64,000 bases of DNA from Gnetum montanum (Eukaryota; Streptophyta; Gnetopsida; Gnetales; Gnetaceae). Within the stretch, counting starts at the first letter, position 1. The number at the start of each line of letters is the position of its first letter. Location of the stretch: positions 16,632 to 80,631 of the forward strand of contig MNCI01003390.1 of the NCBI GenBank assembly GCA_015680685.1, given 5' to 3'. Position numbers and translations under genes: made by a program. Positions 10,171 through 23,218 of this stretch are shown piece by piece. Below the pieces are notes generated by a model, which was given only the letters and a program-made list of their open reading frames with translations, was not told where the DNA came from and ran no database searches.

Positions 10171-11577
10171 AGACGTGGGTTGTCCATGTTTTTTTTCCCA
10201 GTTGCAGGGCATGTTTTGCAGAAATGAAATCATTCATGACGCAAGCATATTCTCTTAATGATAGGTGAAATAAACACAGAGCTATCTACGTCACCCTGAA
10301 AATGATATGGTAGTGATGTGGTGTTTCATGCTTCAACAAAGAAGAACAAATAATTTTGTTAGGAAGATTGGTTGTTAGTTGAATAGCAACCATTCTTTGA
10401 AGAATATAGGTTACCCTTACCTTGAAAATTTTATTTTATTTTATAGCTTGAGATATGTTTGAAAGACGTGCAACTGCCACAGCCAAGCGTACACTATATT
10501 ATGCCACACGTTATGATCTACCATACCACGCTTGCATGGTTGTAATAGATATTCTTGTACTCGAATCTTAATTAACATCGTTTTAGTCTTTCAAATAATT
10601 TTTTTCTTTTAATTTCATCTTTATCAAGAGCTATATAACTTGTTTTTTTTTCCTTTCCATTTTCATGAAGAGCTACATCCTTGTTTATTTGTAATTTTTT
10701 CTTATTCTCTTTAATTATTTTTTTTTATTTTGCTTTTTGTGATTTTCCTTAAAAAGCTATGCATCAATCTCTTATAATCTTCTTTGGACTTGTCCAAACC
10801 TATGCTTGAAAGGAGACCAGAAGTTTGTATTATTTATGAATTTATATATATAAATTAATTAAAAATAGCATTCCATAAAAACCAACAATTTCTCGGATAG
10901 AAAGCAGGGTAGCAGAAAAACTGGCATTGAGAACTCTCAATATGCGCATGGATCAACTTGAACATGGAAATCATGATGCAGTTAAATTTTAGACTGCAAT
11001 CCACTAAAATTTTTGCTGTTGAAGCAAGGTCAAATGCGAAGACTATAGAGAGCAAATTCAGAAGTACCTTGCTTTATACGTTTTTCATGAATTCCAATGC
11101 CTTGCATGTCGTGCATAGGTCCAAACCATCTTACCGAGTAGAAGTATACTTAACGATACACGTGTCTTTTCATCTAAAGATGCCAATTGCAGGGAAGAGA
11201 TGGAATAAATCTGATGTGAATGACAGCAATGTAGATTATGATGAAATCGATGATGAGAAGCATGTTTTTCTTTACAATGTCTATGCAACAGCGTTCAGCA
11301 GTTGTAAATTATCCAAGTTAACGGATTTTGAATGCTTGTTATCCAGGCACATCTAGTGATGAATGAAATAGATCAAACACTTTTTCAAAACCAACGGACA
11401 GAATTAAAAGCAATAGTTAGTCTGTGGAACCTGCCAAGGACACAAAAAATCTTCAGTCCCTTCATTAATCCTTACTAAGTGCCACCGACCCTACACTTGA
11501 GGTTTGCCATTCCCAAATTTACAAGTTTTATCCATGGAAGACTTACTACTCCCCATTTCCCTAATTTAGTCGGAAGA
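10171..11577. other. intergenic, no gene recognised
   Basis: The sequence is AT-rich. The plus-strand open frame at 10958-11356 (132 codons) has no recognisable domain and is overlapped by minus-strand frames. I do not annotate it as a gene. Confidence 0.3.
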
Positions 11578-11724
11578 ATGGCAGACAGCTCTGTTGTAAG
11601 CCACAGTGGCGTGTGCCATTATGTTGCGCTCCAATCTCGCAGGGATTCGATACCACGACTGCCACCAAAAAGGGGAGCCATCAAGAGACAGATCGACCTG
11701 TGTGTGTTGTTGCTTTCGTCGTAG
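11578..11724 (+). pseudogene. relic or divergent third member of the small-protein family
   Basis: The frame from the ATG at 11578 gives 48 aa and includes RLPPKRGAIKRQI. This corresponds to PPKRGGVKRLI of the protein at 6908 in position and residue type. The sequence after the motif (DLCVLLLSS, then a stop at 11722-11724) does not match the helix and SSAKSKPETEAP tail of the paralogues. Either a frameshift has destroyed the C-terminus, or an intron begins after the motif. A CTATAAAAAG stretch follows at 11740-11749. Similarity of the flank at 52635-54200 to that of paralogue 1 suggests this locus was split by the B retrotransposon. Confidence 0.4.
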
Positions 11725-13048
11725 GCTGTTTTCGCTTTCTATAAAAAGCCCTTGTCTGTAGAATCTCTTTTGGTTCGTTCACGAAAGCGTATTTCATGGC
11801 ATTAATCACAGCTGCAAACGGATGACCCGTAACTGTATATATATGTGCAGTGGTCCGTATCTATTGGAAAGGTAAATATGGAAGGTTTAGTGGTGTCCTT
11901 TTCCAGTTAGTTGTGATATTGCTATTCTTTTGAAAGTCTGATCATGGCCGTGTATGAAACATCTGTGAATTGAGAATACTGAATTCAATGGGTTCCGATT
12001 GATCGGCTGCTGTGCTGTTGCGTGATCTGCTTTTTAACTCTCAATCTCTAATTCCTGGTCTGCAAGGTCAAGCATATGATTCTTGAGCAAGTCCCTTTTG
12101 ACATATTTTCTATTCCGTCCTTGTTTGCTAATTTCTGGCTTTAGTATCTGGAGAAGGATTAGATACTTCTGTCGTTTTGAAAGATTTCCCAGCCTTCGAC
12201 GTTGGTTGGAATGAAGAGCGATTTAGATACCAACAAACAGCGTGGCACGATTTGTCTCCTGTACCTGGAGTTAGAAATCATATTACAAAAAATTGTTGGA
12301 AAGTTCATGCTTTTTAGCATTCTGCGGGGCAATTTGGGGCTCCACGAATTATTTTCTATTGCTTTTTTCATTCTTTCTAAATTTAATCTTCAAAAAGTAT
12401 TTGGATTCATGAATCTCTCTGTTCCATGTTCATAGGGATACACGCTTAACCATGATCCATAAATTTTGTTAGTATTCCTCATCCTGCAGCTACTTGGAGG
12501 CAAAACTCAGCTGTAATCACTCACAAATGGAAAGCTGTGATCGCCACTGCACAAATTTTTCATACTAATTTTAAAATACTTTGAAAAAGTGATACTATAG
12601 AATTATGATGTAACTACAAGCCACAACATAGTTAATTCGGTTTCATTGTAACAATATCACTTTAACTTTAGAAATTAAACATGGTGCATACTTGAAAATC
12701 ATTAATTGCTTTTAAGTAATAATTAAGATATAAAGCGTGATGGAACAATATTTAAGAGATAACAGATATACATTCTTTTAAAATGCAATACTAATTTAGG
12801 ACCTTATGTGAAACCGTATGCTTATTGCATAGCAATGAAAAAGATTGTGAGTTCAAGGAGTTGCCATTGAGACTAGTCATATGTCTTTTAAGTGTACAGG
12901 TTTCACCCACACCCACAGCGCCTATGTAATTATATTTCAATTGAGGTTTAAATAACCCCCACAAAGCCAATGGTAAAGCCTATGTAACAATTCAAAAGGA
13001 GTTAAATTTATTACATTTGTCTTAACTTTAGGAGTAATTGTTTTCATG
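11725..13048. other. intergenic flank left of the B retrotransposon
   Basis: No gene is supportable. A weak SINE-like pair (TTGCATAGCAATG and GTGAGTTCAAGGAG) lies at 12835-12885. The B element LTR begins at 13049. Confidence 0.3.
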
Positions 13049-13869
13049 TGATAAAGTGTATTTTGTGTGGCCTTGATATCGGATACCTGATATTAAGGAC
13101 CAAGAAGTGATGTTAGATATGATATCGCGAAATGTGTGCCAACCTATAAATATAACACTTTGGTGCACAGTCTGGGAGTCATTAGTCATAATGTAGTAGA
13201 GCTCTTGTAATTTTGCTTTCCCAATATTAGAATATTTTCCCAAGTGTTGGCAGAGTCATTAAGTGTGCTTGAGCATTGTAGTGTGTGCGGCAATAAAGAC
13301 AAGCTTTCTAATAAACCTTGCAGCAGCTAGATTAAATATTTTCTTCATACATTCAATGTTTTATGCAATTTCCTTTAATGGTTTAAGTAAGTAAACTAAA
13401 TTAAGCTAGATTAAATAGCAATTAATTAAGCATATCAGTCTGGCCACTTTGAGCATGCACATAATGCTTGGTAATCCTAGTAACACTTAATGTTTGGTAA
13501 CCCAACAACGTTATATGGGTTCAAGATGTGTACGGAAAGTGGAATTGGATGCTTATGTTAGGATTAGTTAGACATTGGTTAGCTATTTAGATTAAATTAG
13601 CAATTAAATTACTTCATCTCTTTCATCCTTTATTTTAAACACCCTAAACATAAAACATAAAAATAATAAAAATCAAACACTTTGATTACAGTTAACCATA
13701 GCTTTGCATATCATAAGTGTAATTGGGAAGACAATGAATGACTGTTGGGGTAAGTTCATTTCCTAGAGGCTAGTGTACCGAAAGACAAAGGGCCCATAGA
13801 ATTCGACTTGATCATGCATGAACGCTTAGTGATTCATATGGTTGAGATAAGGATATTTACTACTCATCA
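13049..13869 (+). repeat. 5' LTR of element B
   Basis: The repeat is 821 bp with TG...CA ends and a TATAAATATAACACTT core promoter at about 13146-13161. It matches 51820-52634 across its length and ends TACTCATCA at 13869, directly before a primer-binding site. Confidence 0.85.
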
Positions 13870-13890
13870 TTAGTGTCGTTGTTGGGGATC
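13870..13890 (+). promoter_or_regulatory. primer-binding site, tRNA-Asp type (decayed)
   Basis: TAGTGTCGTTGTTGGGGATC lies immediately after the LTR. It matches the known plant primer site TGGCGCCGTTGTCGGGGA, and every difference is a C-to-T or G-to-A transition. The equivalent sites are at 39395-39412 and 48979-48998. Confidence 0.75.
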
Positions 13891-14021
13891 TTTTTGTTTG
13901 AAACATGCGCTATCTAGGCATAGTGAAAATCATTAACATTGTTAGATGAACCCTAAGTTCAAATCATTCTAAAAATAAATATAATAATTTAAGGACACTG
14001 ATATCTTAATCTAATTGCAAA

Positions 14022-15900
14022 ATGTCTTCTTCTCACAAGTGCGATGAAACTAAACCACCAGTGCCTCAAGAATGTAGGGTGGTATATACTCATCCAAATG
14101 AGTATGTGCTTGACTTCACCTTCATCTTGCATTAGGATGAACAATTGTTATGGTAAGATACGGAGGGAAACATTGTAATGCCTCCCAATCAATCTGTGCT
14201 CATGTTGCTACTTCAAACTCTTTGAAGATTGGGGATCTAAGATCTTCAAGAAGAGTACGTTGTGCATAACCATGACTAACATCCCACTGAGACACAATGC
14301 AAGAGAGATCAACACCAGGAGAAGCACCATGAGGCTATGAAGGGGAAAAGGTTCACTAACCCCTTGTTCCTATTGAACCAAAATGATAATGAGGATCCTC
14401 CCTTTGGGGGTTCTCTCCATTAAGATTCTCCACCCCTTGATATTGGTGATGGGGGCTTGAACCTAAATCTATAGTCCACTATCAACAATTCGAGTTCAAG
14501 AAAGAATGGGAGTGAAAGTTAGGGCTCAGGAAAGCATCAAGATGACAAGAAAGCTGATGAACGTGGCTGTGACAAGCGTAGTGAAGGTGGTAGACACTAT
14601 GGTGGTGGCATTCCTCCTCCCTCTTTGACCTCTTCATCTTCATCTTCATCTTCATCTTCATCTTCATATTCCTCTTCTAGTTTTGATAGACATTGTAGAA
14701 AGAACACTGTGATGAAGGTGAAGAGTGGGACAATGATAATTGCAAAGAACATCATAGGCGTCATAAAAACATCATAGGCATCATAAAAATAATAATGGTG
14801 ATGAGCCTTTGCTAGCAACTTGGAGCATTCTGAATATTATAAAGGCAGCAAAAAATCCAATCTGGCATGTGAAAGATAGGCAAATCAAGTGACTTGACAT
14901 AAACAATATTAGGGGGGACATAACTCTTATCCGCAAACACATCTTCAAGCCTTTCACAATGTCTATGCTTTATAGAATATTGAAAATGATTGGTAGAAAT
15001 TAAAGTTATTTCCCAAGACACTCATCAAGGAAGTAGAAGGTTGGTATCAATCCTTGGAGCCAAAATCCATTTGCAAGTGGAGTACAATGCTAGAGCTATT
15101 CAATGATAAATATTAAACGTACTCTCAAGTATTTACTCTAAGAAGGCAAATCCAAAGATGCTAACAAAAAACACATGAACCCTTTGACATCACCATGGGT
15201 AAATATTATTCTCTCATACATCGATGCCTTGGCCATGGTTATTCTTAGTAGGAACAACTTCGCCACATCATAGATGGACTCAAATCAAAAACAAGAAAAA
15301 CTCTTGGGGTTTATGCCCAAGGAAGACTATCAAAATTAAGAGTCCATTAGATCCAAAGGTTGATAGAGTAGGTTGCAAAAGAAGAAAGAGAGCTCAGAAA
15401 GTGGGAAATTGCTAAGTAATACAATAGGAATCCTTCCATTAGAAAAAGGAGGTTTGATTTTACAACAATGAGGAGGAGTCACCACTTGATGAGGTGGTGT
15501 AATGAAAGGCCTTGCCAATCCAAGAATCTGTTTTTGATATATCAACCTAGATTGATAAATTATGGGACTCTTTGGACAAAAAATTCCAAACTGCTCTAAA
15601 AGTCACAGAATAATCAAGAGAGTAGAGTAGTGATTGTGACCACAAGAGGCAGAGAGAAGTTGAACATGCCTACCAAAGGGGTAAGGAAAAAGCTAATACA
15701 GTAGAAGAAGTTGTGGAGATAGAATTAGATGATGATGATGGGTGTGACATTTGCCAATATGAACATTCTAAAGGATGTTGCTCTATCATGTCACACTTGT
15801 AGGAGTCTAGGGTGTATGTGCTGAATCCTAGACTGGCAAGAAGGCAGGCACCTAAAAGATTGCCTTATCCTCAAGGCAATCCTAGGTAGTTCCACCAACA
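14022..15900 (+). pseudogene. gag of element B
   Basis: The frame begins ATGTCTTCTTCTCAC, the same start as the family A gag at 39539. The central part is the retrotransposon gag domain (W...L.PKTLIKEV..W, then LFNDKY and GHGYS), but many stops and frame changes break it. A Ser-coding TTCATC microsatellite lies at 14631-14667. The C-terminal part has CDICQYEHSKGCC (about 15750-15780), the gag-end Cys/His motif shared with 41320-41360. Not translatable as a whole. Confidence 0.7.
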
Positions 15901-16439
15901 ACAAACCTACTATCCAAGTGGAGCTACACCACAATTGTATGAGAAGTACCAACAGTGGCAACACTCATAGTCATGGGGAATGCCACCACCAAGGCAACAG
16001 TACCCTTACAGGTAGCTAGATCCATTCTCTGCATGACACTTCAAATCACGCTACCTTCCAACATTACAACTACCCTCCTAAGTATTACCAAACTCATTCT
16101 CCATCTACTAGAGGGGAGTCCCTACATCCATATTGCCCTCCTCATCCTTCTACATATGTCCCACCACCCTCAACCTAGTTATCACCTACTCCCTCAATGC
16201 AGGTAGAAATTTCGCCTCAGCCATAACAATGCAATGCAATGAGAGTTGTTAACTTATAGCTAGCTCCTTAGTTGAGTGATTTGGAAACTAGACCACGAAA
16301 AAGACCTTTCTTTCAAACCAATAGCCTAACTAAACCCTCACATACACTTGCAGGTGGCAACCCTACTTCTCCATCTTCCTTTACATCTAATTCATTTAAG
16401 TCCCTTTCAAACCAAACACCTTCCAAAGTGCATACCTTC

Positions 16440-16920
16440 ATGTTAACTCATGCGATAACTAATTGGATAAAGGTTGGCTACCTTCTCAGAAAACTATCTG
16501 ATCTTAGAAGCCCTCTTATTTACCTTCAAATTGTTGGGAATAAGCCTTGCAAGGCTTCTTTGGATTCAAGTTCTATTGTTAATCTAATTTTCCATAAGAT
16601 ATATAAAGCTTAGAACTTGCCTCCACTCAAGAAAAGAAACATTTGTCTACAGTTGGATAATCAATCCATCATTATTCCCTTGGGATTGGTGGAGGACATT
16701 ATGGCAACCATTTGTGGGTGGTCCTACCCCATCAATTTCCTCTTGATCTGAGTGGACAATTGCAAAGGGGAAATCCAAATCATCATTGGAAGGGCTTGGT
16801 TGAGCACTATAGATGCACGATTGGGGATTGAAGATCTTTTCCTTGAAATTTCTAAAGAAAAAGCATTCAGAAAGATTGAGAGAAAGAAAGTTCTATGCAT
16901 AGTGTACAATGGTAGAGGGT
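16440..16920 (+). pseudogene. aspartic protease of element B
   Basis: The sequence PLIYLQIVGNKPCKASLD marks the start of a retropepsin-like domain. The catalytic DSG triad reads DSS at this copy, whereas the family A copy has DSG. The flap and C-terminal part (IIIGRAWLSTIDARLGI) follow after stops. The protease is inactive as read. Confidence 0.65.
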
Positions 16921-17459
16921 AAAATTGTGTGCAAAAACTACTAGCCATTAACAATGTATCTATCAAAGCATGCAGTAAGTGTGCTGATATATCTAAAATT
17001 CAAAGATGCTTGTATGTAATAACCGCAAAAGTAGGAGGGCACCTAGTGGTTGACAGTTGACCTTGAGAGTAGCTCAACACTTTACATGGAACTTGCTAAG
17101 AGCCTAACATGTGCCTACATGGAAGGCATGGATGAAATGGAGCAAGTTCATCGCCAAGTATCTATTGAAAAAATTGATGATACCAATTAGGGAGAGTTGG
17201 AAATTTCTAAAAATTTTAAATAAGAGCCCTTTGAGTTGGAAAACTCTACCTGCTGGCATGGAAAATGCATTCTTGAAAAATGGAAAGCCAATAATAATCA
17301 ATGCAAATCTTCCTCTTAAATAAAAGGAGATGCTATGGAAAATGGTCAATAGATGGCAAACAACCTTTGCTTGGTCATATTCCAAACTCATAGGGATTGA
17401 TCCTAGGATACACTAGCATCATATCTACAATGATTCAACCATGAAGCCAAAGAGGTAGT

Positions 17460-18640
17460 CACAGTGGCAGTTGAACCCCAAATTGAAGCAAATCGTCAAA
17501 GAGGAAATCAAATAACTTCTCAAGGTGGGGTTCATCTACCCCATTGTGGATAGTGAGTTGGTTAGCCCACTAGTGAGAGTGCCAAAGAAAGGTGGTAAGT
17601 GGCAGGTTTGTATTGATTTCAAGTTTTTGAACATGGCAACATTGAAAGATCACTTCCCGTTGCCATTTGTGGATTAGATGTTGGACACCATTTTTGGGCA
17701 TGGCTACTTTAGCTTTCTGGATGGTTATAGTGGTTATAACCAAATTCAGATTACGCTAGAAGACCAGGCCAAAACCATATTCATGAGTCCCTTAGGGACT
17801 TTTGCATATTGAAAGATGTCATTTGGCTTGTGCAATGTCCCTACCACCTTCCAATACATGGTCTTGAGTGTTTTTAGTAGTAGATTGATAGCAGAGTGAA
17901 AGTCTTCATGGATTACTTCTCCACCTATGGGGCTACATTTTAGAAAGCCCTAGATTGTCTTAAGTGCTCAAAAGATGTGTAAAGACCAATCTTTAACTCA
18001 ATTGGTAGAACAATCATTTGATGGTCCAGGAGGGCATTGTGTTGGGGCACAGAATTTCACAATTAGGGTTGAGGTAGACCCTAAAAAGATTAGGGTTATC
18101 CAAGGAATTACTTGTCAACCAGAAACTATAAAAGATTTTTGATCATTTCTTGGATACACTGGTTACTATTGAAGATTCATAGAGAATTTTTATAAGATCG
18201 CAAAAATATTGGTTGAGCTAATAAAGAAAGATGCTCCATTTGTTTAGACCAAGGAATGTGAAAATGCATTCTAACAACTGAAGTAGAAACTCTTAGAAAA
18301 TCCAATTCTATGAGCACTAGACTAGTCCAAATCATTTCACGTCATGACAGATGCATCAAGTTATGCCTTGGGGTCATGCTTATGTAGTTGAATGATCAAA
18401 AACATCCTTCTTACATCCATTTCTTAAGCCAAATTATTGTGGGTACATAGCAAAACTACACCACCATAGAAAAAGAATTAATGGTAGTGGTGTTTGCCTT
18501 GGAGAAATGTAGGAACTATGTGCTTAGATACAAGGTGTTTGTGCACATGGACCATAGTGCAATTTTATTTTTAATGAATAAGCCAATGGTGAGCCCCCTT
18601 GTCATATCGTGGCTCGTGATCTTATAAGAATTTGATCTTA
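17460..18640 (+). pseudogene. reverse transcriptase and RNase H of element B
   Basis: The RT begins with the conserved SPLVRVPKKGGKWQVCIDF segment, followed by DHFPLPF, FSFLDGYSGYNQI and PFGLCN-type motifs. The catalytic F/YxDD box reads FMDYF, a loss of one aspartate. FLGYTGYY and the thumb follow. The RNase H has MTDASSYALGS (first Asp present) and the HHRKRI/ELM..V.ALEK region. Multiple stops and frameshifts are present. This is the only copy among A, B and C that keeps the RT core. Confidence 0.75.
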
Positions 18641-19930
18641 CGATGGTAAATCAAAAGGAAACTAACATTGTGGTCACTAATCACTTGTCTCAATTGAGAT
18701 GGGACAACAAAGAGGAGGAAAGCCCATTATTTGATAAATTTCCTGATGAACTCCTCTTTGTCAAGGCTATAAGTGAACAATTGCCCATTGAGCCTAAATG
18801 GTATGATGGCATTCTTACCTATCTTCTCACTTAAGAGATGCTACAAGTGTTGGACCGTAGGAAGAAACAATAGTTTCTTCACTAGGTGAAAAGCTTCATG
18901 GAGATTAACAAGCACCTCTATAAGGTGTGTGCCAATGGCCTAGTTCATTGGTGTGTCCCTAATGCTGATCAACTATGCATTCTCTAAGATGCTCATGAAG
19001 TTCCTTGTAGTGGCCACTATGTAGGGAGACGCATAACCATTAAGATCCTCATGGTAGGATATTACTGGCCAACACTGTTCAGGGATGCTCACTAATTTGT
19101 TAGCTCTTGTGAACATTGCCAACATGATGGTGGAATAATCACTCATATGAAGGATTCTTAGTAGTGGATCCAACCACTAGAACCCTTCGACATCTGGGTC
19201 ATTGACCTCATGGGTTCCATCACGTCCATGTTAAATGAAAAGATGTACATCATAGTTATACTATTGACTATTATATGAAATGGGCAAAAGCAACACCTAT
19301 CATTGACTATACATCTTATATTGCTACTCATTTTGTACAATAGAATGTTGTAAATAGGTTTGGTATGCCACATGCATTAATTTTTGATAATGGAACCTAC
19401 TTTACAAGCACTACTTTTGGAAGCTTATGCAACGATTAGGGGTTGAGCATAAATTAACAACACCTTATCATCCCTAAGCCAATGATAAGGCTGAACTTAC
19501 AAATAGGGAAATCATTAAGACCTTAACGAGAATACTTAGCAAATATAGAAGAGCTTGGAGCATGAAACTCAACGATGCCCTTTGGGCCTACTACTCCACC
19601 TGGAAGCTCCCTATAGGCCACTCTCCCTATGAGTTGGTGTACAGAAAATTGCCAACTCTACCTATTCAATCTGAGCTCTATACACTTTCAACAACTTGTG
19701 ACCTTAACCTTAACTTAAGTCTAGCACAAAAAGAAAGATTAATGAATCTCAACCTACTAGACAAAAATCATTTGGTGGCCCTATCATATGACAAGTTTCA
19801 CAAGGCAGTTAACAAAAAATGCCATGATCTTAAAATTAGGAAAGTTAAATTTCAACCAGGAGATAAGGTCCCCTATTGGAACCCCACACATGTGCCACAA
19901 CGAATCAAGTTCCAAAGATTGTGAGAAGGT
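18640..19930 (+). pseudogene. integrase of element B
   Basis: The zinc-binding HHCC region is visible (HEVPCSGHYVGRR...CEHCQ, about 18990-19125). The core has WIQPLEPFDIWVIDLMGSI, whose aspartate is the first catalytic residue. The C-terminal part reads HSPYELVYRKLPTLPI and then KVKFQPGDKV, in the open frame 19562-19924. The frame is broken several times. Confidence 0.75.
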
Positions 19931-20237
19931 CCTTATATTATTTTTAAAAAATTTTCTTCTAGGGCCATGCTGATGTGCAAACTTGAGAGTCCAAACAAGA
20001 AACAACAAGATGCAAGAAAATTAAACCTTTCCATGAGTATAAGAAAGTCGATGGTCACAACACCTCCTTAGATGGACAGCCACACTCAATTTTTTGGATC
20101 TCCTCCTTCCAACTTAATTGTGAGGGAGATGGCTATCCATGTTAATCATATAAATGGCCCCTTAGTTTTCTCTATTTTTTGTTTTGTACATTTTTGTTTT
20201 ACACTATTATTTTCACACCCTTTTGCTTTTTTACTTT
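19931..20237 (+). mobile_element. start of 3' noncoding region of element B
   Basis: It aligns with 42800-42960 of element A and with the reverse complement of 46400-46600 of element C: GGAGATGGCTATCCATG, then TTTTTGTTTTG-ACATTTTTGTTTTAC. The copia insertion interrupts it at 20238, and it continues at 35996. Confidence 0.65.
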
Positions 20238-20578
20238 TGAAAAGTTTAAAGGCCCCTGGATCTATGAACTAAGCTTAAAAGAAATAAAGAACTTTGTTAG
20301 AACAAGAACACTCTTGTTAAAATTTCTAACTTCAGTATGTCTTCTGTTCTATTATTTCTTCTATGATGAATGAATATGTGTTGCTACAATTATATGGGCC
20401 TTGACCTCCCAAGAATAGATTTGGAAAGATAAGTATGAATCTCAAAAATCCTGGGGATGATCCTTATCATCATATTTAAGGATCTTCTTAATATGGGATG
20501 CCCTAAACGTGGATTGGATAAGAATTACATGAATAGGATCTCATCTTATTGAGATCTATCTAATTCTAATGTGAAACA
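20238..20578 (-). repeat. 3' LTR of the copia element
   Basis: It matches 35637-35995 with about 90% identity by eye, apart from a 19-bp segment (AAAATAGATAAAAGCATGA region) absent here. Both copies are followed on the right by TCTAG, and in this copy a single N at 20584 follows at once. Confidence 0.85.
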
Positions 20579-20583
20579 TCTAG

Positions 20584-20584
20584 N
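20584..20584. other. single ambiguous base (N)
   Basis: A lone N lies exactly where copia RNase H coding sequence meets the left LTR, with the expected 3' end of the internal region missing. It may mark an assembly join. Confidence 0.6.
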
Positions 20585-21735
20585 CTGGAATGCCCATGAA
20601 GAATAGGATTATGAGCCATCACAATAGCACTTATGTTATCACAGTACAAGTGAATGGGAGGTTCGAGTGTATATCCCATTTCAGTGAAGATGGAGTGGAT
20701 CCAAATGGCCTGAGTTGCAACATTTGATATAGCAATGTAATCTGCTAAAACTATTAAGAGGGTGACTATAGATTGCTTCTTTGATTCCCATGAGATAAGT
20801 GATGGACCGAAGAAGAAACAAAATTAGAAGTTGATTTTCAATCTTTGAGGTTGCCTCTCCAATCTACATCAATGTATCCCCATATTTTGAAATTTGTATG
20901 TCGATGAAATGTGATCCCAAAAACTATTATAGTTCTTAGGTATCACAATACTCATTTTGCAGCTTTTCAATATGATTCATGCGGATCTTGCATGAACTAA
21001 GAAAGGTAGTTTATAGCATATTGGATATCTAGACCAGTATTGAAGAGATACATTAAACTACCAACCATGGATCTGTATAGTGAAGGGTTGACAAATGGGG
21101 ATTTTTCATCCTTGGTAAGTTTTGTACTAAGGGAAAGTGGCGTGTCTTAAGGATTATAGTTAATCATGCCAAATTTCTCAATTAAGGATCAGGGAAATTT
21201 CATTTGGCATATGGAAATTGATTTTGTTCTTTGGATAACTTGAAAACCCAAAAAATATGACATCTTCCCTAAATCAGACATTTCAAATTCCGTTTCCATG
21301 GCATTAAGAAAATTATTTCCTAATGCAATTGTAGATGAAAAATAAATTAAATCATCTACATATAAACAAACATAAATAAAATCATCTTCAGAAACCTTTT
21401 TGTATATTGTTATTTGGGACTAAAGATTGATGAAGCTTTCTTGCATGAAAAATGCATGAATACATGCGTACCATGCATGTGGAGCTTGCTTGAGCTCGTA
21501 TAATGCTTTATGGAGCTTGTAAACATGATTTCATTTTCCTTCATCAATGAAGCTTGGTAGTTATTTCATGTAAAATTTTTCACTAAGAACTTTATTGAGA
21601 AATGCAGAAGCCACATCTAGTTGATAAACCATGTAGCCAGCTTGTGTGGTAATGGCAAGAAAGATTCTCATGGATTCCATTTGTGAAATAGGAGTAAAGT
21701 TATCATCAAAGTCTCTGCCTTAAGCCTGTACGATC
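20585..21735 (-). pseudogene. copia reverse transcriptase / RNase H
   Basis: Read on the minus strand, the order is: FDDNFTPISQMESMRI, YQLDVASAFLN, LHKALYELKQAP-AWY, the catalytic VCLYVDDLIY (YVDD intact), MSDLGKMSYFLGFQV, the SRPDI-like segment and CDNISAIVMAHNPILHG of the RNase H. These are diagnostic of plant Ty1/copia polyproteins. Stops occur, and the last RNase H residues and polypurine tract are missing at the N. Confidence 0.8.
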
Positions 21736-21740
21736 TAGTA

Positions 21741-22517
21741 ATGACCTCACTAGTACATCGAGAAGCTCTCGTGCACATGTTGACTTCAATTCCTATTAGC
21801 GAAGACCTTCCCACAAATGAGCTGTCCATTTATGCAGTACTGTCCCCACAACCTCAAGAACCGAGGCACACATCCCTGGAATTTCGTGCCAATGATATTA
21901 AGCGAGATGAGAAAACTAGAGAGGTTACTACAACCCCTATGTTCATAACAATACAAGTCAACCACTTCAAGATACGTAGGGTGCATGTCGATGACAGTGC
22001 AGCAACAAATGTAGTACCCTTTCCTATCATTGAGAAATTGTGTCTTACAGAGCAAATACGGCCCACAACAACTTCCTTTTTTAAATCCTTCAATGGTTCT
22101 CGTGTCATGGTAAAAGGCATGGTTACCTTGGATTTTGTAGTAGGGGACCAGTTTGCCACATCAGCTGAATTAATAGTGGTTGATGAAATGTCAGGGTTCA
22201 ATTTGATTCGAGGACCACCTTGGTTAGCTCAACTTAGAGTTGTATCCTCACCAATCCATCAAGAAATCCACCTACCTTACGAGGGTGGTGAAATCATCAT
22301 ACATGGGGACACGACAACATCGCTCACTTCCTCGCGCTCAGGAATTGATCGAGGATCAAAGGTTAAGTTCTTTGAGCCTAAACTAGAAACCATGAGCGCA
22401 CTTCAAGACATGCACCAATCATTAACCCTTGATTCTACTAGAACTAAGGAAGCACTGGATGACATAGACATAGGAGCCATTCCCACTGACGTCTCTTGGT
22501 TGGAGCTACCTTTTTAG
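21741..22517 (+). pseudogene. aspartic protease region of the Tat element
   Basis: The open frame of 258 codons contains VHVDDSAATNVVP in place of the usual VDxGAxxNxxP of Tat proteases, then GTLTLDV-like MVKGMVTLDFVVG and FNLIRGPPWLAQ, followed by SPIHQEIHLPYEGGEI. The order and spacing fit a retropepsin domain plus the start of the linker to RT. The glycine of the catalytic triad is replaced. It is the longest undisturbed retroelement frame in the window. Confidence 0.7.
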
Positions 22518-23218
22518 ATCTCCAGTGAAGGGGAAGCAGAGTATAAGATCGTACCTACATGCCCTACCCCTCACGTCAAACTACAAAGAATAAAAAAACA
22601 ACTCAGTAATTAGGGCAAACTATTGAGCGTCTAGAATGACGTTAAACTACCAATCGTTCAGTATGATGTTAAACTGCTAGTGAACGTTTGCAATAACATT
22701 AAAGTAGCCACGGTCAAAAATGGCCAGTTCCTTTTAAGTCTCCTAAAACTGTTATCGCTTTCGGCCCACTATCGCCTAAAACTAGTAATCCTTCTTTCTT
22801 TCTTCAACACAAATGCAATGGTCTATCATGACTTTAAATTGATGTGCATGGCCTAAGATGGGCTTAAACTAGAGCTTAGTATATTGCAAGTTTATAAACT
22901 TTCATTACATTATGTCAAATTTTTATTTACATGTTACAAGTTGCAATTTCAATTCATACATTCTCATTACTTTTGTTTTTACAAATATTTACTTTTACAT
23001 TTTGTTCTACATTTTGGAATCTCATTTAACATTCAGCTACACACATATGTTCACAATACACTTGAGAGAGTAAGAAAAACAAAAAAACAAAAAGAAGAAA
23101 AAATATTGAACACATTATGCCATGATTAAATCCATATCATTACATCCGTCCTCATACATCTCCATTAGGCACAAAAAACCCAAAACATTTGGTAGTTAAA
23201 GTTGAACTAACATCTAGC
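22518..23218. other. linker with short 'TTAAACTACC' repeats, left edge of antisense cassette
   Basis: Between 22610 and 22715 the motif GACGTTAAACTACC / GATGTTAAACTGC / ACATTAAAGTAGCC recurs about every 33-35 bp. The same motif family occurs at 28515-28600 and 31880-32230. The remainder to 23218 is AT-rich with no frame of note. Confidence 0.5.

Noticed and set aside
10958-11356. 132-codon plus-strand frame
   Set aside because: No recognisable domain, poor codon pattern, overlapping frame on the other strand.
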